Assembly: GCF_009296175.1 (NCBI RefSeq)
Contig: NZ_VOSK01000049.1
Span: 1-33,019 of the forward strand
Direction: 5' to 3'
Source: Microvirga tunisiensis
GTDB taxonomy: Bacteria; Pseudomonadota; Alphaproteobacteria; Rhizobiales; Beijerinckiaceae
Length of the DNA stretch: 33,019 bases
Shown here: positions 8,574 to 15,661 of the stretch, piece after piece
How the letters are laid out: each line of letters starts with the position of its first letter
Position numbering within the stretch: position 1 is the stretch's first letter
Position numbers and translations under genes: made by a program
Notes under the pieces: generated by a model
What the model was told of the DNA's origin: nothing
The model's database searches: none
What the model saw: only the letters and a program-made list of their open reading frames with translations

Positions 8574-8680
8574 CACGTCCTCCTGCGGTGAGAAGCTCGG
8601 CGTCGCAGGCCGTCAAAGCGCCAAGTGTACTCCTCAATGGCGTAACGCACCCGATCCCAACAACGTTCCGCCACCAAACA
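7592..8680 (-). mobile_element. IS481-type insertion sequence, about 1,089 bp
   Basis: The left end reads TGTCTGGATGCGAGAC. The right end, read inward on the minus strand, is TGTTTGGTGGCGGAAC, giving an imperfect terminal inverted repeat TGTYTGGNNGCGRRAC. The element is flanked by 6-bp direct repeats GGTAGC. It carries a single transposase gene on the minus strand and is inserted in the NepI-like pump gene. Clean ends and an exact target duplication suggest a fairly recent insertion. Confidence 0.85.
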
Positions 8681-8686
8681 GGTAGC
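8681..8686. repeat. Target-site duplication GGTAGC, right copy
   Basis: This is the right partner of the duplication at 7586-7591 and directly follows the right inverted repeat of the IS481-type element. Confidence 0.85.
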
Positions 8687-8983
8687 AGCCCCATTCCCGT
8701 CGCTATCATGGTGGGACTTTGGGGGGCTGCCTTCGGTGCCGTACCGGTGGCTTGGTCGACTTGGCTGACCCGAACCGTTCCTGACCAGGCGGAGAGCGCA
8801 GGCGGCCTGCTGGTTGCGGCCATTCAGCTGGCGATTGCGATTGGTGCTGCCGCTGGAGGGGGAATTTTCGATGTGAGCGGGGCAACAGGGGTCTTTGCCG
8901 CCAGCAGCGCGTTATTATTGCTGGCCACGATGAGTATCCTCGTCGGCATTCGCTCACGTACAGCGGCCATCGCAAGATATTGA
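8687..8983 (+). pseudogene. NepI-like MFS efflux transporter, 3' part
   Basis: This is the C-terminal 98 residues of the transporter that begins at 6683, separated from it by the IS481-type element. It contains the family segment VPVAWSTWLTRTVPDQAE and the last two transmembrane helices (about LLVAAIQLAIAIGAAAGGG and GVFAASSALLLLATMSILVG). It ends at a TGA at 8981-8983. The same stretch in E. coli NepI reads nearly the same. On its own this part has no credible start and would not make a working pump. Confidence 0.85.
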
Positions 8984-9077
8984 GGCCGTCGCCGCAAATC
9001 AGCCCGTGGCGAAGTGGGCAGCACACACCTAAGTCGCCCGGGGTGTTCGAGTTGGAGAAGAGAACAAGGAAGTAATT

Positions 9078-9953
9078 ATGGATACTCGCGTCCAACACCG
9101 TCGGATCAAGATAGGCAATATCGACACTTTTTACCGCGAGGCGGGATCGGAAAGCGCACCCGTTGTTCTGCTCCCACACGGTTATCCCTGCTCGTCCTAC
9201 GAGTTCCGCAATCTCATGCCAAGATTGGCCGACCACTGGCGACTGATCGGGCCGGACTACTCCGGCGCCGGCTATAGCGAAACGCCCGATGACTTCGACT
9301 ACAGCTTCAACGGTTACGCCGACTTTCTCGACAGCTTCGTGAAAGAGTTAGGCATCAACCGCTTCGCCCTCTATCTGCACGATTTCGGATCTCCGATTGG
9401 CGCCCGGCTGGCGATCAAGGCACCCGAGCGCGTGGTGGCGCTCATCCTGCAGAATGCCGACATCCCTTACGAGGATGCGCTGGGGCCGAAATATGCCGAC
9501 ATCGAGACGACCTGGACACTTCCAGCTTCCGAGATGCGAGGGAAACTGGCTGAGGCAATTAATGAGGTGACGTTTAAGGAAGAGTTCCTGAATGACGTCA
9601 GGCCCGAACTGGCCGCCAAGATCCCTCCCGATTTGTGGAAGCTGCACTGGTCGTTGATGACGCCCAAGCGCAAGGAGATCGCCGTCAGCCTCATAGCAAG
9701 CTTAAAAGAGAACCGCGGCTGGTTTCCGCACTTTCGGAAGTACCTCAGCGAGCACCGCCCCCCGACGCTGATCGCTTGGGGCCCACAAGACCATTACATG
9801 CCTGAAAAATCGGCCCGCGCTTATCTTCGCGACCTACCCGATGCCGAATTCCACCTGCTGGACGGCGGCCACTGGCTGCTGGAGACCAACCTTGACGAGA
9901 TGGTGGCGCTCATCCGCAACTTTCTCGACCGGGCGTACCCAGATCCAAGTTGA
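9078..9953 (+). CDS. Alpha/beta hydrolase, epoxide hydrolase/haloalkane dehalogenase-like
   Basis: This 291-residue cytoplasmic enzyme shows the oxyanion-loop motif HGYP (residues 34-37). The nucleophile elbow is LHDFGSPIG with Asp102 as nucleophile. An acidic residue lies in GPQDHY (D238) and the catalytic His is in DGGHW (H265). An Asp nucleophile, rather than Ser, points to the epoxide hydrolase or haloalkane dehalogenase group. Those enzymes open a ring or displace a halide through an ester intermediate. An AAGGAAG site precedes the ATG at 9078. The true substrate cannot be read from sequence. It follows the broken transporter gene but is probably transcribed separately. Confidence 0.88.
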   Translation: MDTRVQHRRIKIGNIDTFYREAGSESAPVVLLPHGYPCSSYEFRNLMPRLADHWRLIGPDYSGAGYSETPDDFDYSFNGYADFLDSFVKELGINRFALYLHDFGSPIGARLAIKAPERVVALILQNADIPYEDALGPKYADIETTWTLPASEMRGKLAEAINEVTFKEEFLNDVRPELAAKIPPDLWKLHWSLMTPKRKEIAVSLIASLKENRGWFPHFRKYLSEHRPPTLIAWGPQDHYMPEKSARAYLRDLPDAEFHLLDGGHWLLETNLDEMVALIRNFLDRAYPDPS

Positions 9954-10025
9954 GCCAAAGGACTGTCTGCTATGCCCCGTCCCAAAGGCCGCTGATGCCG
10001 GAATCGTGGAGCAAACCGTCGCGTT

Positions 10026-10596
10026 CTAGGGCTCGAACACCTTTCGCAAAAGGGTGACGATCCGGGCGGCACATTTGCCTTGCGGATCCAGGTCGGGGTC
10101 GTAGATCGTCACCGTCATGCCAGCACGGAGTTTCTGCTGCATGAGTGTACGCAGAAGATCGATTAGATCCGTTTCGTCGATGCCAGGACTTCCTGGGCTG
10201 TCGACGGCTGGCATCACGGCCTGATCGAGTACGTCGACATCAAGATGAATCCAGAAAGGCCAAGCCGGCAGCTTTCCAAGAACCGCCAATGTCCGTGCGA
10301 TCACCTCAGTTGGACCAAGATCGCGCGCGGTGAACACGTTGAGCCGTGTGATGGCCGTGTCATTGATGTCCGTCCAACTGAAATCAGCATTGCGGCCCTC
10401 GCGTTCACCAATCTGCACGACCTGCTCATCAGCAACCAAGGGAGCAGCCGTCATGGGCCATTCCACCAGCAGTGCCTCTCCCCGTCCGGTCGCCAGCGCA
10501 AGATCCATGCCGGCGACAGCGCCCGGCACCTCCGCTGCATTGGGTTCTATCGCAACTCGGGAATAGGGATGAGAAAGCAGCAGGTGGATCGTAAAA
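10026..10596 (-). pseudogene. Arginase/agmatinase-family protein, 5' end lost at an IS6 element
   Basis: About 185 codons encode the C-terminal two-thirds of a ureohydrolase fold. The metal-binding segment WIHLDVDVLD is present, as are GMDLALATGRG and the later MTVTIYDPDLDPQGKCA. The N-terminal third is absent, including the first metal motif (usually DAHxD) and the GGDH region. Coding similarity fades just where the IS6-type element begins, near 10597. The open frame is extended a few codons into the IS by chance (ATG at 10608-10610). No matching 5' part is seen on the other side of the IS. It cannot be a working enzyme. Confidence 0.7.
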
Positions 10597-11373
10597 CCCT
10601 TATGCAGCAAGCAGGTGGGGGATGCCGCGGTAACTTTTGGGCAGCAGCTTCTGGCTTAAGAGCGCGGGTATGACCAGGCCCGTCAGCTACAAACGCCACC
10701 GCTTCCCACCTCAGATCATTGCCCACGCGGTCTGGCTCTACTTCAGGTTCCCATTGAGCCTGCAACTGACTGAGGAGATGCTGCTCGAGCGCGGCATTCT
10801 TGTCTCATATGAGACTGTTCGGCGATGGGCTCTGAAGTTTGGACCGGATTACGCCCGCCGCCTCAAACGCAAGAGACCGAGCCGGTACGACATTTGGCAT
10901 CTCGACGAAGTCGTGATCACGATTGCCGGCAAGAAGAACTGGCTGTGGCGGGCAGTGGATCAGGACGGCTATGTCCTCGATGAGGTCGTCCAAGCCCGCC
11001 GTAACACCAAAGCGGCCAAGCGCTTGCTGAAGCGTCTGTTGAAGAAGCAGGGTTGTCCCCCTCGGCGGATGATCACGGACAAGCTGGGCACCTATGCTGC
11101 CGCCCAGCGTCAGATCATGCCGACGGTTGAGCATCGCTCGCATAAGGGGCTGAATAACCGGGCCGAGAATTCGCATCTGCCATTCCGGCGACGAGAGCGG
11201 GTGATGCAAGGCTTTCGGTCGCCCAGGCACCTGCAGCGGTTCATCAGTGTCTTCTCGGCCGTCCGCAATCTTTTCGTTCCACCCCGCTCCCGGCGCTCCG
11301 CTCCTGCCACCCATCTCCACCGCCTCAACGCCATGGCGGAATGAAATCTGTGGCCAACATTGCTGCGTGAGCC
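10597..11373 (+). mobile_element. IS6-type insertion sequence (ends approximate)
   Basis: The element carries one IS6-type transposase. Its right end, read inward, is GGCTCACGCAGCAATGTTGG, close to the IS6 consensus end. The left end around 10597-10615 (CCCTTATGCAGCAAGCAGG) matches it at 10 of the first 14 positions. No 8-bp target duplication is visible: left flank TCGTAAAA, right flank TGTCCGGC. The two flanks also carry unrelated sequence, as expected when IS6 elements recombine or cause adjacent deletions. The left boundary is uncertain by about 20 bp. Confidence 0.6.
10670..11344 (+). CDS. IS6-family transposase
   Basis: This 224-residue transposase begins MTRPVSYKRHRFPP and has the family N-terminal helix-turn-helix (LTEEMLLERGILVSYETVRRW). 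The DDE catalytic core follows: Asp in WHLDEVVI, Asp in MITDKLGTY and Glu in NNRAENSH, then the RRRERVMQGFRS block typical of IS6. Length is usual for the family, so it may be active. The start at 10670 aligns with family members; a frame-open start at 10637 adds unrelated residues. It differs from the other IS6 copies in this window and is not a simple duplicate of them. Confidence 0.93.
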   Translation: MTRPVSYKRHRFPPQIIAHAVWLYFRFPLSLQLTEEMLLERGILVSYETVRRWALKFGPDYARRLKRKRPSRYDIWHLDEVVITIAGKKNWLWRAVDQDGYVLDEVVQARRNTKAAKRLLKRLLKKQGCPPRRMITDKLGTYAAAQRQIMPTVEHRSHKGLNNRAENSHLPFRRRERVMQGFRSPRHLQRFISVFSAVRNLFVPPRSRRSAPATHLHRLNAMAE

Positions 11374-11413
11374 TGTCCGGCGACCAAATCGGCCTCAGCG
11401 CGCATGGCGGCAG

Positions 11414-11640
11414 TTAACGTGACAACGCCGCCCATGTCCTGGAGGCTTGGGTTCACAACGTGTGATGCTCGGCAGCATTAATGTTGGACGGATGGCAGAA
11501 GAGGTTTGCCACCTGATCATGAACCGAGAGAAAACGCTGGGCCCGCCCAGCCGACTTGAAGCACTTCATGATGCGCTCGCGTCGTCGCAAACTCGTTAGC
11601 CACACGATGGCGCTGCTGCCGTGTCAACGCAGTGGTCTCT
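11414..11640 (-). pseudogene. Decayed IS6-family transposase, C-terminal remnant
   Basis: Read on the minus strand, one frame gives RRRERIMKCFKSAGRAQRFL, followed by SVHDQVANLF and, after an internal stop, TQASRTWAALSR and a TAA at 11414-11416. This is the C-terminal end of an IS26-like IS6 transposase. It is more diverged from the intact copy at 10670 than from other IS6 subgroups. The upstream part (11600-11640) has already lost recognisable coding. The remnant lies immediately beyond the intact IS6 element and in the opposite direction, a typical nested IS scar. Confidence 0.6.
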
Positions 11641-11674
11641 CGTCGCTGGCCTTCGCAAAGCTGATTGCAGCCTA

Positions 11675-11693
11675 AAACCCGCACATCGGGTTT
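11675..11693 (-). terminator. Hairpin downstream of the SDR gene
   Basis: AAACCCG (11675-11681) and CGGGTTT (11687-11693) form a 7-bp perfect stem with a 5-nt loop, 42 bp after the stop of the leftward SDR gene at 11735. On the minus strand the stem ends in GGGTTTT, a short T run. It could end transcription of the gntR-SDR unit; the T run is weak. Confidence 0.45.
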
Positions 11694-11734
11694 GCTAGCT
11701 TCTCTCGTAGCTATTCTCAGCGACTTGACAAACT

Positions 11735-12511
11735 CTAGGTCAGCATCTGAAGGTCGGCGTCGATGGCAATCGCCTGACCGGAGATGGTTCGACCACGAGG
11801 TGAGCACAGGAAGACGATCTGGTCGGCAAGTTGCTGGGCCGTCACGTATTCCTTCAGCGATGCATTCGCGAGCGCCTTTTGCTCCATTTCCTCAAAGGGA
11901 ACGCCATGCTGCTGCGCCTTGGCCTCCAGCACGCGGCGTTGCCGATCGCCAGCCACGATCCCAGGCAGGATCGCGTTCACCCGAATACCGTCCTGTCCAA
12001 GTTCGCGGGAGAGAGATTTCGTAAAGCCGATCACGGCCCACTTGGCCGCCGCGTAGGGGGAGCGCAGCGGAAAGCCGAACCGTCCTGCGGCGGACGAAAC
12101 GTTGATGATCGACGCATTCTGGCTCTTTCTTAAGTGAGGAACTGCCAAACGAGTGCAGTTGAACTGCCCGGTGATGCACACGTCCAGGCAGCGGTCCCAA
12201 TCCTCGGGATTGATCTCCTCCACCCGCCCGGTTGGCCCCGCGATGCCGGCGTTATTGATGAGAACGTCGAGCCCGCCCAGAGTCCCCAGAGCATCCTCGA
12301 AGACCCGGGTCATATCAGCCCGGTCGGCCACGTCCCCATAGGACGTTGTCAGCTTCGGATCGGATGAAGGGATAGCCTCGAGGGCGTCGCGGTCCATGTC
12401 ACAGGCGTGCACCCGCGCCCCTTCGCGGAGAAAGGTGCGGGCAATCTCGAGCCCGATGCCAGCCACACCGGCCGTTACCAAAACACGCAGCCCGCCAATG
12501 TCGAGATCCAT
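11735..12511 (-). CDS. SDR-family NAD(P)-dependent oxidoreductase
   Basis: This 258-residue short-chain dehydrogenase has a cofactor motif TAGVAGIG (residues 13-20; a variant of TGxxxGxG). It also has NNAG (86-89) and the catalytic set S139/S140, Y153 and K157 (YAAAK). The acidic residue near the end of the second strand (DMD, 38-40) suggests NAD rather than NADP, by family rule. It lies 90 bp downstream of the GntR gene on the same strand. It faces away from the ABC transporter/BKACE operon, so it probably oxidises a hydroxyl group on the same imported compound or a related one. A GGAG site precedes the ATG. Confidence 0.9.
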   Translation of the reverse strand: MDLDIGGLRVLVTAGVAGIGLEIARTFLREGARVHACDMDRDALEAIPSSDPKLTTSYGDVADRADMTRVFEDALGTLGGLDVLINNAGIAGPTGRVEEINPEDWDRCLDVCITGQFNCTRLAVPHLRKSQNASIINVSSAAGRFGFPLRSPYAAAKWAVIGFTKSLSRELGQDGIRVNAILPGIVAGDRQRRVLEAKAQQHGVPFEEMEQKALANASLKEYVTAQQLADQIVFLCSPRGRTISGQAIAIDADLQMLT

Positions 12512-12601
12512 AGTAATCGTCTCCGTCGTTATGACTTTTTATTGAAGCCGGCAAACTTGGCGGCCGATGTGATTAGGTGGCATTCCAGAGTCTGGCATTG
12601 G

Positions 12602-13327
12602 CTAATCCATCAGGCGCCCGGTGCTCTCGATGAAACTGGCGGCTCCCTCAATATCGTCCGTCAGCGCCTTGCGAGCAGTCGCCCCGTCCCCGGCCTCTAC
12701 GGCCGCCAAGAGGCGTCGATGCTGCTCTGCCGCGCCGCCTGTACGAAGTCGATCCGGTGATATTTTGAGGTCGAAATTGAGCACCGGCCCGATCTTCAGC
12801 CATAGGCCCTCGACGATGCCAACCAGAGTAGGAAGACCTGTGGCCCTGTAGATAGCGAAGTGGAATTCCTTGTTGGCCCGTACAGCTTGGTCGGCCTGCG
12901 GGTCCGGGCTGCGAGCCTGGTCCAGAAAGGCCTGTTCGAAACGCCGCATGACGAAGATGTCAGCGTCCGAACGGTTGCGCGCTGCCTCCTCAGTGGCAAA
13001 GCCCTCGATGGCCAGCCTGACGGCCGTTAGTTCGCGAAAGCGCACGCGGCTCATCAATGGCACGCGGACCGCGCGATTGGGCAATACCTCAAGGGACTGG
13101 TCCGACACCAGACGGGCGACCGCTTCGCGCACTGGCATGATCGATACGCCAAGCGTTTCCGCGACGCTGCGAAGTGACATCTTTTGCCCAGGAGCGAGTT
13201 CACCGCTCATCAGGAGCTCACGCAATTCGGCGTGGACGCGCTCACCTAGGGTAACCCGTTCAAGTCGGCCGATCTGGGTGATCGCCGCTGGCGTCTTGGT
13301 AATTCGGGGGCTCGACAAGTTGCTCAT
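12602..13327 (-). CDS. GntR-family regulator with FCD domain
   Basis: This 241-residue regulator has an N-terminal GntR winged helix (about residues 25-90: GERVHAELRELLMSGELAPG, then SLRSVAETLGVSIMPVREAV). A C-terminal all-helical FCD ligand domain follows (about 100-230). Its histidines and acidic residues (EFHFAIYRATG, EQHRRLLAAVEAGD) usually bind a metal and an organic acid. FadR-type GntR proteins commonly repress adjacent catabolic operons. It is divergent from the transporter/BKACE operon, with a perfect palindrome in the 74-bp gap, which makes it the probable local repressor. Confidence 0.92.
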   Translation of the reverse strand: MSNLSSPRITKTPAAITQIGRLERVTLGERVHAELRELLMSGELAPGQKMSLRSVAETLGVSIMPVREAVARLVSDQSLEVLPNRAVRVPLMSRVRFRELTAVRLAIEGFATEEAARNRSDADIFVMRRFEQAFLDQARSPDPQADQAVRANKEFHFAIYRATGLPTLVGIVEGLWLKIGPVLNFDLKISPDRLRTGGAAEQHRRLLAAVEAGDGATARKALTDDIEGAASFIESTGRLMD

Positions 13328-13342
13328 CTTAAGACAATCTAA

Positions 13343-13354
13343 CTGTGATCACAG
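13343..13354. promoter_or_regulatory. Perfect palindrome, candidate GntR operator
   Basis: CTGTGATCACAG is a perfect 12-bp inverted repeat, 15 bp upstream of the gntR start and 47 bp upstream of the binding-protein start. Its position between the divergent genes fits repression of both directions by the GntR protein. A strong ribosome site for the rightward gene (GGAGAAGGA, 13386-13394) lies downstream of it. Confidence 0.6.
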
Positions 13355-13401
13355 ATCGCGGCAAGTAACTGCGACGGCTTTACCTGGAGAAGGAAACGCC
13401 A

Positions 13402-14652
13402 ATGGAACAATCTTTAGATTTGACCCGCCGTACGCTCCTCAAGGGAGCTGCCAGCGCCACTGCCCTCGTAGGCATCGGAATGCCCGCCATCGTCAAAGCT
13501 CAATCCGATGTGATCCGGATTGGCCATCTCACGCCGGTCACTGGGTTCCTCGGTCCGCTCGGAGAATTCGCCCAGATGGGCGTGAGGCTCGCGGCCGAGG
13601 AGATCAACGCAGCCGGCGGCGTCCTCGGCCGTCCGATCGAGCTCGTGATTGAGGATTCAGTCAATCCGCAGACCGCCTCGGCCAAGGCCGAACGCCTGAT
13701 CGAGCGCGACAAGGTTGCGATGATTATCGGCGAGATTTCGTCCGCCTCGGCGCTTGCTATCGGTCAGGTTGCCAACCGAACCAAGACCGTGTTCATCAAC
13801 ACGGGCGCCAACTCGGATGCGTTGCGCGGCGCGAGCTGCAACCCATTCATGTTTCATATCGAGGCCGCGAACTCGATGATGGTACTGGCTGTGGGCAACT
13901 ACCTGAAGAGCGAGAACATGATCAAAGGTAAGAAGTGGTATTCCCTGACCGCCGATTACGCCTTTGGTCATGATCTCTTCCGGGTGGCCAAGAAGTTCGT
14001 GACTGAGAACGGCGGTGAGTTCGTCGGCGAGGAGCTAGTTCCGACCGACGCCACTGACTTCAGTCCCTATCTCTTGAAGATCCGCCAGGCGAGGCCCGAC
14101 GTGGTCGCGTCGAACCTCGCCGGCAACCAGATCACGAACTTCATCAAGCAATATGCCGAGTACGGCCTGCAGTTCCCGATCACCGGCTTCGGCTTCGACA
14201 CGGCGGTCGCCTGGGGCGCAGGCAAGGGCAACTTCTCCGGCATCTGGCCTCTGGTCTGGCACCACCTGGTGGACTCGCCGTCGTCGAAAAAATACGTTGA
14301 GGCCTTCACCAAGAAATACGGCAAGCCCCCCGAGAACCAATCCTGGGGCGATTACAACTCCCTCAAGATCGTCGCTCAGTCCTTCGCCGAGCTGAAATCC
14401 GTCGATCCGCAGAAGCTTGCGGAGCATCTGCGCAAGGGCGCGAAGTTCGACATTCTAAAGAGCCGCGAAGGCTACTTCCGCGCCTACGACAACCAGATGG
14501 TCCAGGAGATGTACGCTGTGCGGGCGAAGGATGCCGACAAAATGAAGGACCAGTGGGATATCTACGACCCGCTGGGCTCTGTCCCTGGGCCGAGCGACAG
14601 CCTTGAGGTTCTTGCGCCACCGCAGGACGGTGCGTGCAAGATGCCGGCCTAA
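13402..14652 (+). CDS. ABC transporter substrate-binding protein (LivK-like), Tat-exported
   Basis: This 416-residue periplasmic binding protein belongs to the branched-chain amino acid/amide group. The N-terminus has a twin-arginine signal (LTRRTLLKG, residues 7-15), a hydrophobic stretch and a cleavage site near VKA|QSD (about residue 33). The mature part opens IRIGHLTPVTGFLGPLGEFA and AAEEINAAGGVLGRPIEL, the standard periplasmic type-I fold start. It should hand an imported compound to the LivH and LivMGF proteins encoded directly downstream. A GGAGAAGGA site supports the start. The ligand is not evident; the operon suggests a hydroxylated or amide/carnitine-like acid. Confidence 0.92.
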   Translation: MEQSLDLTRRTLLKGAASATALVGIGMPAIVKAQSDVIRIGHLTPVTGFLGPLGEFAQMGVRLAAEEINAAGGVLGRPIELVIEDSVNPQTASAKAERLIERDKVAMIIGEISSASALAIGQVANRTKTVFINTGANSDALRGASCNPFMFHIEAANSMMVLAVGNYLKSENMIKGKKWYSLTADYAFGHDLFRVAKKFVTENGGEFVGEELVPTDATDFSPYLLKIRQARPDVVASNLAGNQITNFIKQYAEYGLQFPITGFGFDTAVAWGAGKGNFSGIWPLVWHHLVDSPSSKKYVEAFTKKYGKPPENQSWGDYNSLKIVAQSFAELKSVDPQKLAEHLRKGAKFDILKSREGYFRAYDNQMVQEMYAVRAKDADKMKDQWDIYDPLGSVPGPSDSLEVLAPPQDGACKMPA

Positions 14653-14780
14653 CGGGTCGCTCAATGGCGAGACGGGACGGCCAAGTGCCGTTTCCAACCT
14701 TATCAGGAGCATGACATTCCGTTTTGCTCTTGTCCCGGCTCCTCTCGCAGGATGCCCCATGGCCGGAAAAGGAGCCTTGC

Positions 14781-15656
14781 TTGGCGATCATCTTTCTCCT
14801 TGAGCAGGTGCTGAACGGTCTTCTGGTCGGCGCATATTACCTGCTCATTGCCCTCGGTCTATCGCTCATCTTCTCGCTTGGCGGCATCGTGAATCTTGCC
14901 CATGGGGCTTTCTACGCAATCGGTGCCTATCTCGCGGTGTCGCTGGCGCCTTGGATCGGCTTCGGCGGAGCGTTCTTTGCATCGCCGCTGCTCGTTGCCC
15001 TGCTAGGCGTGCTGATCGAACGGTTCTTCTTTCAGAAGTTCTACCGGGCAGACCCGATCTTGAGTCTGCTTCTGACCTTTGGTCTTGCAATGATCATCGA
15101 GCAGAGCCTGCGGATGACCTTTGGCGCAGCTCCCCTGCCCTTCTCCATCCCGCCCGCGTTGCGGGGACAGGTGTTTGTCGGCGATTTCATCTATCCGCGC
15201 TATCGCCTCATCATCTTCGGCGTGGCGCTCGCGGCCGTCACCGCCACTTGGTTCCTGGTCTACCGCACTGCCTTCGGCCGCGTCGTGCGCGCAGGCGTGC
15301 AAAACCCGGACATGGTGGGGGCTCTTGGCATCTCGCTTCAACCCTACATGACAGCCGTGGTGGCGCTCGGACTTGGACTTGCGGGCCTTGCGGGCGTCCT
15401 GCTCGCGCCGATCTCGGGCGTGCATCCAGCTATGGGGGCTGAGATCTTGACTGCAGCGTTCGTGGTAGTCGTCATTGGAGGACTCGGCTCCTTCTGGGGT
15501 GTGATCGCAGCAGCCGCGCTCGTGGGTGTTGTCCGCGGGCTCACCATCTACTTCTTCCCGCCAGCCGGTGAGGCGTCGATGTACCTGCTGATGGCGCTCG
15601 TGCTGCTCCTGCGTCCGCGCGGATTGCTCGGCGAACGCATCCAGAAATTCGAGTAG
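14781..15656 (+). CDS. Branched-chain-type ABC transporter permease (LivH)
   Basis: This 291-residue inner-membrane permease is of the LivH type. It opens IIFLLEQVLNGLLVGAYYLL and carries the family hallmark SLGGIVNLAHGAFYAIGAYLA in the second membrane segment, followed by about six more hydrophobic segments. The start was set to TTG at 14781, preceded by AAGGAG at 14768-14773. The frame is open upstream to 14724, but those residues do not resemble the family. It ends 5 bp before the fused LivMGF gene, so the two are translated from one transcript. Confidence 0.9.
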   Translation: MAIIFLLEQVLNGLLVGAYYLLIALGLSLIFSLGGIVNLAHGAFYAIGAYLAVSLAPWIGFGGAFFASPLLVALLGVLIERFFFQKFYRADPILSLLLTFGLAMIIEQSLRMTFGAAPLPFSIPPALRGQVFVGDFIYPRYRLIIFGVALAAVTATWFLVYRTAFGRVVRAGVQNPDMVGALGISLQPYMTAVVALGLGLAGLAGVLLAPISGVHPAMGAEILTAAFVVVVIGGLGSFWGVIAAAALVGVVRGLTIYFFPPAGEASMYLLMALVLLLRPRGLLGERIQKFE

Positions 15657-15661
15657 GCTCT

